This document shows positions 16,336 through 25,538 of a stretch of 64,000 bases of DNA, piece by piece (the stretch's first letter is position 1; the number at the start of each line of letters is the position of its first letter). Origin of the DNA: FEB-22 sp003105195 (lineage in GTDB: Bacteria > Pseudomonadota > Alphaproteobacteria > Rhizobiales > Xanthobacteraceae); contig JAOSKV010000003.1 of the NCBI GenBank assembly GCA_027493405.1, positions 124,001 to 188,000 of the forward strand, read 5' to 3'. The translations under genes and the position numbers were made by a program. The notes under the pieces are model-generated. The model did not search any database. It was not told the origin of the DNA and saw nothing but the letters and a program-made list of their open reading frames with translations.

Positions 16336-17346
16336 GTGCACGACCCGCGTCTTCCCACCACGGGATCCGGACGCCTGCCCGGCTCCGCAGCCGGTCGGAC
16401 ATGGGCGGTTCGCCTCGGGGCGCTGGCCGCACTGCTCGCGGCGGCGGCGCTGCCGCATTTCGTCTCGAACCAGTTCTACATGCACATGGCGAACCTCGCG
16501 CTCCTGAACGCGATCTTCACCATGAGCCTGGGGCTGATCGCCGCGGTCGGCCAGCTCTCCCTCGGGCACGCGGCTTTCGCCGCGACGGGCGCCTACATCT
16601 CGGCGCTCGGCGCCCTGCACCTCAAGCTCCCCCCGCTGCTCGGAATCGCGGCGAGCGGGCTCGCCACGGCGCTCGTGGCGGCGATCCTCGGCAAGATCCT
16701 GCTGCGGCTGCGGGGGGTGTATTTCGTGCTGGTCACGTTCCTGGCGGGACAGGTGGTGACGCTGGTCGCCCTCAACTGGGAGAGCGTGACGCGCGGCGCC
16801 AACGGTCTCGTCGGCATTCCCCCGATATCGGTGCTGGGATATTCGCTCGGCGCGCGCGCGCAGTTCTACTACTTCGCCCTGGCGGCGTTCGTCGGTGTGT
16901 TCATCCTCCTGCGGGCGCTGATGCGCTCGCAATACGGGCGCGCGTTCCGCTCGATCGCGGAGAACATCGAGCTCGCCGAGTCGAGCGGCATCGACGCCAG
17001 CCGCTACCAGGTCATCGCCTTCGCGATCGGCAGCGGCATCGCGGGGGCCGCGGGCGCCGTCATGGCGCACTACATCCGCTATGTCTCTCCCGACACCTTC
17101 ACGTTCCACGAGTCGGTCGCCTACATCACCATGCTGGTGGTGGGAGGGCGCCAGACGCTGACCGGGGCGGTGCTGGGCGCCGCCTTCCTCACGCCGCTGC
17201 CGGAGCTGCTGCGCGGCTTCGTGAGCATGCAGCACATCATCTACGGCGCGGTGCTGGTCAGCGTCCTGATCTTCCTTCCGGGCGGGCTCGCCTCGATCGG
17301 CCACAGGATTGCGAAGATGACGCGCGGGGGGAGACCGCGGCCGTGA
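16336..17346 (+). CDS. livM: branched-chain-type ABC transporter permease LivM
   Basis: 336 residues, GTG start two bases after the livH stop, preceded by AAGGAA. Hydrophobic helices with GLIAAVGQLSLGHAAF and the loop VVGGRQTLTGAVLGA. Partner permease of livH; its stop overlaps the livG start (GTGA). Confidence 0.9.
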   Translation: MHDPRLPTTGSGRLPGSAAGRTWAVRLGALAALLAAAALPHFVSNQFYMHMANLALLNAIFTMSLGLIAAVGQLSLGHAAFAATGAYISALGALHLKLPPLLGIAASGLATALVAAILGKILLRLRGVYFVLVTFLAGQVVTLVALNWESVTRGANGLVGIPPISVLGYSLGARAQFYYFALAAFVGVFILLRALMRSQYGRAFRSIAENIELAESSGIDASRYQVIAFAIGSGIAGAAGAVMAHYIRYVSPDTFTFHESVAYITMLVVGGRQTLTGAVLGAAFLTPLPELLRGFVSMQHIIYGAVLVSVLIFLPGGLASIGHRIAKMTRGGRPRP

Positions 17347-18116
17347 GCGCGCTCCTGGAGGTCGACGGGGTCAGCCGGCGCTTCGGCGGCCTCTATGCCC
17401 TGCGCGACGTGAGCTTCTCGGTCGGCGAAGGCGAGATCGTCGGTCTGATCGGCCCGAACGGCGCCGGCAAGACCACCTGCTTCAACGTGGTGAGCGGCAC
17501 GCTCGCGCCCTCGACCGGAACGGTGCGCTTCAAGGGCCATCAGATCGCCGGTCTGAAGCCGAGCGCCATCGTGGCGCTGGGCCTCGCGAGGACCTTCCAG
17601 GCGACGACCGTGTTCCCGACCGCGACGGTGCTCGAGAACGTGATGCGCGGCGCCTTCGCTCGCACCCCCGTGTCCCCGCTCGCTTCGCTGTTCAACACGG
17701 GCGCGGCCCGGGCGGGGCTCGCGGCGAGCGAGGAGCGCTGTGCCCGGCTGCTCGAGCGGCTGGGGCTCGCGCCGTTCCGTCACCAGCCGGCCGGCGAGCT
17801 GCCTTATGGCCACCAGCGCCGGCTCGGCGTCGCGATCGCCTTGGCGGCGCAGCCGCAACTCCTGATGCTCGACGAGCCGGTGGCGGGACTGAACCCGGAG
17901 GAATCCGCCGAGATGGGTCGGCTGATCCGGGATCTGCACGAAACCGAGAAGGTCACCGTTCTCCTGGTCGAGCACCATATGCGACTGGTCATGGGAATCT
18001 GTCACCGCATCGTCGTCCTCGATCACGGCGAGAAGATCGCGGAGGGGCTGCCGGCCGAGATCCGCTCCGACCGCAGCGTAATCGAGGCCTATCTCGGCAC
18101 CGAGGAAGAGGCATGA
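17343..18116 (+). CDS. livG: branched-chain-type ABC transporter ATP-binding protein LivG
   Basis: 257 residues. Walker A GPNGAGKTT at 37-45, signature-like region LPYGHQRRLGVAIAL, Walker B LLMLDEPVAGL and the H-loop VEHHM. GTG start overlapping livM, ATGA overlap with livF, so the three are translationally coupled. Confidence 0.93.
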   Translation: MSALLEVDGVSRRFGGLYALRDVSFSVGEGEIVGLIGPNGAGKTTCFNVVSGTLAPSTGTVRFKGHQIAGLKPSAIVALGLARTFQATTVFPTATVLENVMRGAFARTPVSPLASLFNTGAARAGLAASEERCARLLERLGLAPFRHQPAGELPYGHQRRLGVAIALAAQPQLLMLDEPVAGLNPEESAEMGRLIRDLHETEKVTVLLVEHHMRLVMGICHRIVVLDHGEKIAEGLPAEIRSDRSVIEAYLGTEEEA

Positions 18117-18829
18117 GCGGCAGCCTTCAGGTACGCGACATCCACCTCGACTACGGGGCGCGCAAGGCGCTGCACGGGGTGACCGTCGATGTCGCGGCGG
18201 GGCAGATCGTGGCGCTGGTCGGAAGCAACGGCGCCGGCAAGACCAGCACGCTGCGTGCGATCATCGGCCTGCGCCAGCCGAGCCGTGGCGAGATCGCCTT
18301 CGCCGGCACGCGGCTCGAGCGGCTGACACCGCCCGACATCGTGCGCCTCGGCATCGCGCTCTCGCCCGAGGGCCGGCGCGTGTTCCCGCGGATCACGGTG
18401 CACGACAACCTGCTGCTCGGCGGCTACCTGGTGCGCGACCGGGCGGTCCTGCAGGCCGGCGTCGAGCGGATGTTCGCGCTGTTTCCGCGGCTGCGCGAGC
18501 GTCGCCGTCAGCTCGCCGGTTCGCTGTCGGGCGGCGAGCAGCAGATGCTCGCGATCGCGCGCGCCCTGATGGCGCAGCCGAAGCTGCTCCTGCTCGACGA
18601 GCCCTCGCTCGGGCTCGCGCCCATCATGGTGCAGGAGATCAGCCGGATGATCCTCGCGATCAACCGCGAGCAGGGACTGTCGATCATGCTGGTTGAGCAG
18701 AACGCCAACCTGGCGCTGCGCCTGTGCCACCACGCCTATGTCCTGGAGAACGGCAAGGTGGCGTTGAGCGGCCCGGGCGGCGAGCTCGCGAAAAGCGACT
18801 ACGTCCAGCGCGCCTATCTCGGCGTGTGA
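18113..18829 (+). CDS. livF: branched-chain-type ABC transporter ATP-binding protein LivF
   Basis: 238 residues. Walker A GSNGAGKTS at 37-45, LSGGEQQ signature, Walker B LLLLDEPSLGLAP, H-loop VEQN. Last gene of the transporter operon, ending 12 bases from the convergent dehydrogenase gene. Confidence 0.93.
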   Translation: MSGSLQVRDIHLDYGARKALHGVTVDVAAGQIVALVGSNGAGKTSTLRAIIGLRQPSRGEIAFAGTRLERLTPPDIVRLGIALSPEGRRVFPRITVHDNLLLGGYLVRDRAVLQAGVERMFALFPRLRERRRQLAGSLSGGEQQMLAIARALMAQPKLLLLDEPSLGLAPIMVQEISRMILAINREQGLSIMLVEQNANLALRLCHHAYVLENGKVALSGPGGELAKSDYVQRAYLGV

Positions 18830-18841
18830 GCCGGCCGCCTC

Positions 18842-19735
18842 TCACGAGGACGCTCCACCTGCCTTCGCCCATGCCTGGTACATGGACAGCAGTGCAACGA
18901 TGTCCTGGCCGCGGAAGCCCTCGGTGAGAGCGATCGCATAGAGCTCCCGTACCGCGGAAGCGGTGGGGGTGGGGAGCCGCACGCTGCGTCCGAGTTCGAC
19001 GCCGAGCGCCAGGTCCTTCTCGCCCAGCTCCATCTTGAAGCCCGGGCTGAAGTCGCCCTTCAGGGCGTTGGGAAAGCGCTTGGTGAAGTGGTGCGAGCGT
19101 CCGCCGGAGACCGAGAGGACCTCGTAGAGCTTGTCCGGCTCGACCCCCGCCGCGATGCCGAGCGCGAAGGCCTCGGCGGCGACCAGGACGTTGCCCATCG
19201 ACATCATGTTGTTGACGATCTTGACGACCTTGGCGGTGCCGATCGGTCCCGTGTACTTCCAGTCGGCGCCGAGGAGCTCGAGGAGTGGCTCCGCGCGCTC
19301 GAGGTGCGCGGGCTCGCCGCCCGCGATGAGGACCAGCTTGCCGGCGCGCGCCTCGCGCGGGCTGCCGCTCACCGGGCAGTCGACGACGGAAAGCCCGCGC
19401 CGCCCCGCGGTCTCGGCCACCTCGCGCATGGTCTGCGGATCGATGGTGCTCAGCTCGACGCAGAGGCTTCCCTCGGCAGCGCCGGACACGATGCCATCGG
19501 CGCCGAGCCAGGCCTCGCGAACGGCCTTGGAGTCCGGCAGGCTCGTGAGGACGATCTCCCGGCCGGCCAGGGCTTCCGCGATGGAGGCCGCCATGCGGAA
19601 CCCCTCGCTCTCCAGGCGGGCCCGCTGTTCCGCGCTGATATCGTAGCCGACGACGTCGTAGCCCTGCTCTTGCAGGCGCCCGGCCATGCCGGACCCCATC
19701 TGTCCCATTCCAATCACTGCCGTCAGCTTGGGCAT
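18842..19735 (-). CDS. NAD(P)-dependent 3-hydroxyisobutyrate dehydrogenase family oxidoreductase
   Basis: 297 residues. Rossmann motif GMGQMGSGMAGRL at the N-terminus, DCPVSGSPREA substrate loop, and the catalytic-lysine helix KVVKIVNNMMS define the beta-hydroxyacid dehydrogenase family (tartronate semialdehyde reductase, 3-hydroxyisobutyrate dehydrogenase). Start at MPKLTAV because GGAGGG lies seven bases before it. Downstream of the first MmgE/PrpD gene with a 29-base gap; likely co-transcribed from operator site 4. Confidence 0.88.
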   Translation of the reverse strand: MPKLTAVIGMGQMGSGMAGRLQEQGYDVVGYDISAEQRARLESEGFRMAASIAEALAGREIVLTSLPDSKAVREAWLGADGIVSGAAEGSLCVELSTIDPQTMREVAETAGRRGLSVVDCPVSGSPREARAGKLVLIAGGEPAHLERAEPLLELLGADWKYTGPIGTAKVVKIVNNMMSMGNVLVAAEAFALGIAAGVEPDKLYEVLSVSGGRSHHFTKRFPNALKGDFSPGFKMELGEKDLALGVELGRSVRLPTPTASAVRELYAIALTEGFRGQDIVALLSMYQAWAKAGGASS

Positions 19736-19764
19736 AGGTCGCCCTCCCGGATTGCTCTCGGTGG

Positions 19765-21204
19765 TCAATGCTGCATGGTCGCGTGGCCGCGGCGCACGAC
19801 AGCGTCGGGGACGCAGGCGAGCCGCGTGACGTGATTGACGTCCTCGACCGCATCAAGCGCTTCAAGGCGCTCGAAGAGGGGCGCGATCCGCTCGCGCGGA
19901 AGGGCGCGCGCGGCACAGTCCGCGAATTTTTCCCACAGCTCGCCGCGCGACATCGGATTGTCGCCGCCGCGGCCGACCAGATTGTCGACGCGCCGGCTCA
20001 GGCGCCGCCCGTCGGCGAGCGAGACGATCACCTCCGCGCCCCACTGCTCGGGGGCGTCGTCGGCCATGTCGGGGTGCGGACGCGCCTCGGTCACGGCCAG
20101 CAGGCGACGGATCTCGGGCTCCAGGTGGGCTTCGCCCTCGAAGTCCTTCAGCCGCACGGCGCCGTCGACGAGCGCGCGGACCACGGCGTACTGCACGCTG
20201 AACTTGGCCTGGAGGGGGGTGGCAGGGACAGGCGTGTTCGTGTGGCGCAGGCGGCGCGCGTGGGGCAGGATCTCGATATGCCGTACCTCTTCGGCGCGTA
20301 CGGCCTCCTCGCGCACCAGCGCGAGCATCATGGCGATCGCGGGATGCGTGCTGCCGCAGCAGGGGAATTGCTTCAGCGCGATCGAGGGCTGCTCGATCTC
20401 CAGCGGGGCGCCCCAGCCGTCGAGCAGCTTGTCGCCGTCGAAGAGGCCGGGCCCGTTGAACACGTTGAAGAAGCCCTGATGGTGCTCAAGGACGCGTGCG
20501 TTGGCCTCGAAGCCCCGCTCCGCGAGCAGCGCCGCGAGGAGGCCGTTGCGGCCGCAGTGACCGACGTGCAGCGGCTTGGTCATGGTGCCAAAATTGGCTT
20601 TGAGCCCGCTCGACAGGGACGGTGCGATCGACAGCGCCATGGCGGTGCGCTGCGCATCGAGCCGGAGCAGGCGGGCCGCGGCGGCGGCGGCGCCGATCGT
20701 GCCGAGCGTGGATGTGGGATGCCAGCCCTTGTCGTAGTGGTGATAATTGACCGCGCGGGCCAGGCGGATCTCGGTCTCGACGCCGACCAGATAGGCGAGG
20801 AGCAGCTCCCTGCCGCTCGCCTGTCGCTCCTCGCCGAGCGCGAACAGCGCAGCCACCAGCGGTACCGACTGGTGGCCGCCGAAGACGCCGCTGAAGTCGT
20901 CGTAATCGAGGGCATGCGACGCCGTGCCGTTGACGAGCGTGGCATCGAGCGCGCTGGTGCGCCGGTCGGTGCCGAGGATCAGCGACGGCCCGGGCGCGCT
21001 CGCGACGCCCGGTGTCTCGAGCAGGAGGCGTGTGCAGGGCTCGCGCAGGCCCGCAAGGGTCACGGCGATCGTGTCGAGGATCGATGCGCGCGCAGCCGCG
21101 AGAGCGGCAGCCGTCGCGCCGGACCGGTCGAAGGCGCAGATTCTCTCCGCGAGGCGCGAGGCAAGGGGATCTTCAGCGGACGACGCGACTCGGTCCTGAT
21201 GCAT
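19765..21204 (-). CDS. MmgE/PrpD family protein (first copy)
   Basis: 479 residues with the PrpD-type layout: helical N-terminal domain containing ASHALDYDDF, then GKLxxA-like LKANFGTMTKPLHVG and a C-terminal lid domain with FPCCGSTHPAIA. Family members are 2-methylcitrate dehydratases, cis-aconitate decarboxylases and iminodisuccinate-type lyases. Start at MHQDRV, preceded by AAGAGG. Transcribed away from operator site 4, opposite to the second copy. Confidence 0.88.
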   Translation of the reverse strand: MHQDRVASSAEDPLASRLAERICAFDRSGATAAALAAARASILDTIAVTLAGLREPCTRLLLETPGVASAPGPSLILGTDRRTSALDATLVNGTASHALDYDDFSGVFGGHQSVPLVAALFALGEERQASGRELLLAYLVGVETEIRLARAVNYHHYDKGWHPTSTLGTIGAAAAAARLLRLDAQRTAMALSIAPSLSSGLKANFGTMTKPLHVGHCGRNGLLAALLAERGFEANARVLEHHQGFFNVFNGPGLFDGDKLLDGWGAPLEIEQPSIALKQFPCCGSTHPAIAMMLALVREEAVRAEEVRHIEILPHARRLRHTNTPVPATPLQAKFSVQYAVVRALVDGAVRLKDFEGEAHLEPEIRRLLAVTEARPHPDMADDAPEQWGAEVIVSLADGRRLSRRVDNLVGRGGDNPMSRGELWEKFADCAARALPRERIAPLFERLEALDAVEDVNHVTRLACVPDAVVRRGHATMQH

Positions 21205-21304
21205 CGGCTGCCTCTTCGTAACGGCGGACCGTGGCGACCCGTCCGGCGGCCGGCCACGGGTCCGCAGCGGGCCAGGGCGCAGTGTCTGCCGCTTCTCGTC
21301 ACCA

Positions 21305-21317
21305 GTCAACTGTTGAC
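21305..21317. promoter_or_regulatory. GntR-type operator between the two MmgE/PrpD genes, site 4
   Basis: GTCAAC-T-GTTGAC. It gives TTGACA rightward and TTGACT leftward, with a weaker GACACT -10-like element 17 bases downstream on the left and no convincing -10 on the right. It lies 100 bases before the leftward and 119 bases before the rightward start codon. Confidence 0.7.
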
Positions 21318-21436
21318 AGTTCGTGCGATTGCCGGCAAATGGCCCCTGGCTCGCCCATGCTCCGCCCGGCGCCTCCGCGTTCCGGCCCGGCGAACCGGGA
21401 TCCCGGCAGGGCGGGATGCTTCGAGGAATGACGACC

Positions 21437-22828
21437 ATGATCCCTCCCCGACCCGCCCCGCCCAGCAGGATCCTGGCCCGGTTCGCCGCCGGGCTGCGCC
21501 TCGCCGACGTGCCGGCGCAGGTGCGCGAACGCGCGAAACTGCACATGCTGGACGCGATCGGTGTGGGCCTCGCCTCGAATGCCTATGAGTACGCGCGACG
21601 CGCCGCCGCCGGGATCGAAGCAATGGGGGAGCGCGGGCCGTGCGCGGTGCTGGGGCGCGCCGAGCGGCTCACGGTGCGGGACGCCGCGCTCGTCAACGGA
21701 ATCCTGATCCACGGTCTCGATTTCGACGACACGCATCTTGCCAGCATCGTGCATCCGAGCGCCGCCAGCCTGCCCTGCGCGCTCTCGCTCGCCGAGGCGG
21801 TTGGGGCGAGCGGAGAGGACCTGCTCGCCGCCTATCTGGCGGGTGCGGAAACCGCCATCCGCGTCGGCGGCGCGGTGAAGGGCGGGTTTCATCATGTCGG
21901 CTTCCATGCGACCGGCGTCGTCGCCCATTTCGCGTCGGCCATTGCGGCCGGACGAATCCTGCGCCTCGACGAGGACCAGATCGTGGCCGCGCAGGGGATC
22001 GCCGGGAGCACCGCGTCGGGCATCCAGGTGTTCCTCGAGGAGGGCGCATGGACGAAGCGCTTCCACGCGGGCTGGGCGGCAGTCGCCGGCATCACGGCGG
22101 CGCGACTCGCCGAACACGGCTTCGTGGGTCCGTCCCGCCCCTATGAGGGCCGGTTCGGTCTGTTCGAGACGCATCTCCAGGATAAGGCAGGCCACGTCGA
22201 CATGGATTGCCTGACGGCCGGCCTGGCAGACCGGTGGCACTTCGCGGACACGGCCCTAAAGCCCTATCCGGTGTGCCATTTCATTCACGGCTGCGCCGAC
22301 GCGGCGATCGATCTGCACGGCCAGCTCGAGGCGGACGACATCGTGTCGGTTACGGCCCTGCTGCCGGAGCCGACGCTTCCCATCGTCGCCGAGCCCGCCG
22401 CGGCCAAGGAGCGCCCCACCACCGACTACGAGGCGAAATTCAGCGCCCAGTTCGTGATCGCGAGCTGTCTCCTCAATGGGCGCTTCGGACTGGCTGATCT
22501 CCAGCCAGACGCGCTGGCGCATCCGCGAGCGCGCACCCTCGCACGAAAAGTACGGTGCGTGGCGGATCCCGAGACGGCCTTTCCGACCTACTTCTCGGGC
22601 GGCGTCGAGGTGAGCTTACGGGACGGACGCACACTGCGCCGCCACGTACGGGTCAACAGCGGGGCCGGAGAGCGTGCGCTCGGAGCTGACGCGGTCGCTG
22701 CCAAGTTCATGGCGGCGGCGACCATGGCGGTGCCGACCTCCCAGGCCGAGGAGATCCGCGACGCGGTCCTGGCGCTGGAGCGCATCGGGGTCACGGATCT
22801 CGCGGCTCTGCTGCACAGGAACGGCTGA
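21437..22828 (+). CDS. MmgE/PrpD family protein (second copy)
   Basis: 463 residues, same fold as the first copy (IHGLDFDDTH, then a C-terminal domain with YPVCHFIHGCADAA), but clearly diverged from it, so the two probably act on different substrates or at different steps. Start chosen at the ATG nine bases after GAGGA; an ATG touching that site at 21428 is the alternative. Single-gene unit under operator site 4; convergent with the SDR gene, the double-hairpin repeat lying between. Confidence 0.86.
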   Translation: MIPPRPAPPSRILARFAAGLRLADVPAQVRERAKLHMLDAIGVGLASNAYEYARRAAAGIEAMGERGPCAVLGRAERLTVRDAALVNGILIHGLDFDDTHLASIVHPSAASLPCALSLAEAVGASGEDLLAAYLAGAETAIRVGGAVKGGFHHVGFHATGVVAHFASAIAAGRILRLDEDQIVAAQGIAGSTASGIQVFLEEGAWTKRFHAGWAAVAGITAARLAEHGFVGPSRPYEGRFGLFETHLQDKAGHVDMDCLTAGLADRWHFADTALKPYPVCHFIHGCADAAIDLHGQLEADDIVSVTALLPEPTLPIVAEPAAAKERPTTDYEAKFSAQFVIASCLLNGRFGLADLQPDALAHPRARTLARKVRCVADPETAFPTYFSGGVEVSLRDGRTLRRHVRVNSGAGERALGADAVAAKFMAAATMAVPTSQAEEIRDAVLALERIGVTDLAALLHRNG

Positions 22829-22926
22829 AAACAGTCGATCGGTTTCACTCGGCCTCTCGCCTCGCAAGTGCACGAGCGGCTCGCGAGCGCGGGCTGATCT
22901 TAAGAGGATTTTTCCGCCGCCCGGAA

Positions 22927-23049
22927 CTACAGCCATTTCCGCTCGAATCGAATCGGCCTGGACCAGCGCTTCGACCGGAAATGGCTGTAGATCCTGCTTG
23001 GCGCATGTTCTTGCCGGCGAACCGGTATCCACTTCGCCGGAACATGCGC
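22927..23049 (+). repeat. double-hairpin intergenic repeat, copy 1
   Basis: Two successive stem-loops. The first has 14-base arms, CTACAGCCATTTCC (22927-22940) and its complement (22977-22990). The second (23001-23049) has outer arms GCGCATGTT/AACATGCGC and inner arms CCGGCGAA/TTCGCCGG. The same unit recurs at 46480-46602. Both copies lie between convergent genes. Similar elements are common in Hyphomicrobiales. The rest of the gap (22829-22926) holds nothing recognisable. Confidence 0.85.
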
Positions 23050-23052
23050 CAG

Positions 23053-23958
23053 CTAGACCGGATCCCAGCTGAAGACATCGGCGCTTCGGTCGAGCGGATA
23101 GAATGACGGCCGAAGCGCCGGCATCGCGTGATCGGCGATCGCCTCGGGTGTCCAGCCGTCGGCGCGGTGAATCGAGCGCAGCGGGCGATGCTGGCTCATG
23201 AGAAAGATCTCGTTGCCGCGCACCGCAAAGATCTGGCCCGAGACGCCGGCGCCCCGGTCGCCGGCGAGGAACACGGCGAGCGGCGCGATCTGGGCCGGCT
23301 TCATGCGTTTCAGCCGCTCCACACGCGCGTTCTGCTCCGGCGTCCCCTCCGGGATCTCGCCGATCATGCGGCTCCATGCGAACGGGGACACGCAGTTGGA
23401 GCGTACGTTGAAGCGTGCCATGTCGAGCGCGATCGATTTCGACAGGCCGACGATCCCGAGCTTCGCGGCCGCGTAGTTGGCCTGGCCCACATTGCCGACG
23501 AGGCCGGAGGTGGAGGTCATGTGAACGAAGCTGCCGCCGTTCTGGTCGCGAAAATAGGGGGCGGCGGCGCGGCTCACGTGGAAGGAGCCGTTCAGGTGGA
23601 CCGCGATCACGGCGGACCATTCGTCCGGGTCCATCTTGTGGAAGATGCGATCGCGCAGGATGCCGGCATTGTTGACGACGCAGTCGATGCGGCCGAACGC
23701 CTCGATCGCGGCTTCGACCATGCGCTGCGCGCCCGCCCATTCGGCCACGCTGTCCGTGTTCGGAATGGCCTCGCCGCCGCGCGCGTTGATCTCGGCCACC
23801 ACCTCGGCGGCGGGCGCCAGGTCGCGCCCTTCGCCCGTTACGGCGGTGCCGACATCGTTGACCACGACCCTGGCGCCGGCCGCGGCCATCATCAGGGCGA
23901 TTTCGCGTCCGATGCCGCGTCCGGCACCGGTCACCAGGGCGACTTTTCCACGCAGCAC
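23053..23958 (-). CDS. SDR family oxidoreductase, (3R)-hydroxyacyl-CoA dehydrogenase-like
   Basis: 301 residues. TGAGRGIGREIA cofactor motif, NNAG, and catalytic Ser...YxxxK (TSTSGLVGN...YAAAK). The long insert after the first strand (VNDVGTAVTGEGRD) matches SDRs related to the dehydrogenase domain of peroxisomal multifunctional enzyme type 2. Probably NAD(P)-dependent oxidation of a hydroxyacyl-CoA. Last gene of the minus-strand transporter operon, 21 bases after livF. Confidence 0.87.
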   Translation of the reverse strand: MLRGKVALVTGAGRGIGREIALMMAAAGARVVVNDVGTAVTGEGRDLAPAAEVVAEINARGGEAIPNTDSVAEWAGAQRMVEAAIEAFGRIDCVVNNAGILRDRIFHKMDPDEWSAVIAVHLNGSFHVSRAAAPYFRDQNGGSFVHMTSTSGLVGNVGQANYAAAKLGIVGLSKSIALDMARFNVRSNCVSPFAWSRMIGEIPEGTPEQNARVERLKRMKPAQIAPLAVFLAGDRGAGVSGQIFAVRGNEIFLMSQHRPLRSIHRADGWTPEAIADHAMPALRPSFYPLDRSADVFSWDPV

Positions 23959-23979
23959 GACGGTCCTCTCGGGTCACGC

Positions 23980-24696
23980 TCAGAAGAGCTCGATCAATGT
24001 GGCGTTGTCGGACAGCTCGTCGGGACGCGCGGTGCGGATGATCGATCCGGACTTCATGGCGATCACGCGGTCCGATATCTTGAATGCCGCCTTCACGTTC
24101 TGCTCCACGAGCAGGATCGAGAGGCCGAGCTGCTGCTGCAGCTGCCTGATCGGCCCGAGCAGATCGTCGAACAGCTTCGGTGCAAGGCCGATCGAGGGCT
24201 CGTCCATGAGGAGGCAGCGCGGCCGGTTGAGCAGGGCGCGCCCGATCGACACCATCTGCTGCTGGCCGCCCGACAGATTGCCGGCCCGGCGCTTGTAGAA
24301 GGCCTTGATCGCCGGCAGCAGCCCGAGCACCCAGTCGAGCCGCTCGCTGCGCGCCGCCGGAGGCACGTTCGCGGCCCACATGCCCATGGCCAGGATCTCC
24401 TGGACCGTGAGGTTCGGGAACACGCCGCGACCCTCGGGGACCAGCGAGACGCCGGCTCCCGACATGGACTTCGGCTCCGGCCGGGGCACGGCCGTGCCGT
24501 CGAGCAGGATGCGCCCGGACTGGTGAGGGACCAGTCCGAACAGGGCCTTGAGCAGGGTCGACTTGCCGGCTCCATTGTGGCCGATGAGGCAGAGCACCTC
24601 GGCCGGGCGCAGCTCGAAGTCGATGCCGTTCAGCACGGGCTTTCCGCCATACCCGACGGACAGCGCTTCGGTCCTGAAGACCGGCACGGCCGTCAT
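23980..24696 (-). CDS. livF: branched-chain-type ABC transporter ATP-binding protein LivF (second system)
   Basis: 238 residues. Walker A GHNGAGKST at 39-47, LSGGQQQ, CLLMDEPSIGLAP, VEQN. ATGA-type overlap with the preceding livG. Intact although two other subunit genes of this transporter are damaged in this sequence. Confidence 0.92.
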   Translation of the reverse strand: MTAVPVFRTEALSVGYGGKPVLNGIDFELRPAEVLCLIGHNGAGKSTLLKALFGLVPHQSGRILLDGTAVPRPEPKSMSGAGVSLVPEGRGVFPNLTVQEILAMGMWAANVPPAARSERLDWVLGLLPAIKAFYKRRAGNLSGGQQQMVSIGRALLNRPRCLLMDEPSIGLAPKLFDDLLGPIRQLQQQLGLSILLVEQNVKAAFKISDRVIAMKSGSIIRTARPDELSDNATLIELF

Positions 24697-25538
24697 GCCG
24701 CCCGCTCCCCGAAATAGATCGACGAGAGGTGCGGATCGTTGAGGACGGACTGAGGCTCTCCGTCGGCCAGCAGCCGGCCCTGGTCGAGGAAGGCGATCCG
24801 GTCCGACAGGCTGATCACGATATCGAGATTGTGCTCGATGAGGCACACCGTGATCCCGCGGTCGACATGCGAGCGCAGCAGCGCGCAGAAGCGTTCATAG
24901 GAGCCGCGGTCGAGGCCGGAGGCCGGCTCGTCGAGCAGCCAGACCTCGGCGTCGGTCGCCATGATGCGCGCGAGAGACAGGAACTTGCGTTCCGCATAGG
25001 CGAGGTCGATCGCGCGCACCTCGCGCTTGTCGGCCAGTCCCACCGCGTCGAGGATCTCCTCCACCTTGGCACGCTGCGCGTGCCGCCGCGACGGCCCACC
25101 CGGCTGCCACAGCCACGAGCTCCGCTCCATGACGGTCAGGATGTTCTCCTCGACCGTCAGTGGTGACACGAGTCTGGAACACCGGCGATACACCCCGGCT
25201 GCAGAGCCACGAGCTCCGCTCCATGACGGTCAGGATGTTCTCCCGACCGTCATGTGCGTGAACAGCCGCAGGTCCTGGAACGAGCGCGCGATGCCGTTGC
25301 GCGCGATCATCCACGACGGCTTGCCGAGCAGCGAGGCGCCGCGCCAGGTCACGTCGCCCTCCGTGGGCGCGAGGTGGCCGGTGATCAGGTTGAACAGCGT
25401 GGTCTTGCCCGCGCCATTGGGGCCGACAAGCGCCGTGACGATGCCGGCGCGCAGGTCCATCGTCACGTCGTCGACGGCGCGCAGGCCGCCGAAGCGCATC
25501 GAGAGGCCGCGGATCTCGAGCAGGATCTTCTCTGTCAT
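24693..25538 (-). pseudogene. livG: livG of the second transporter, disrupted by an internal duplication
   Basis: N-terminal half from ATG 25538: MRFGGLRAVDDVTM, Walker A GPNGAGKTT, then FQDLRLFTHMTV. C-terminal half to 24693: LAYAERKFLSLARI, Walker B WLLDEPASGLD, IEHNLD. Between them a stretch is present twice (25111-25159 and 25205-25252) and the frame is lost; the two copies differ by a missing base. Removing one copy with its spacer would restore an ordinary LivG of roughly 250 residues. ATGA overlap with livM at the start. Confidence 0.8.
25111..25252. repeat. livG: imperfect tandem duplication inside livG
   Basis: About 49 bases starting AGCCACGAGCTCCGCTCCAT are repeated 94 bases further on, with one base lost in the second copy. 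The spacer (25160-25204) is a degraded version of the adjoining gene sequence. It looks like a consensus or assembly artefact but could be a real duplication. Confidence 0.75.

Noticed and set aside
25111..25252. Small mobile element insertion in livG
   Set aside because: The extra DNA is a copy of livG itself, without terminal inverted repeats or target duplication.
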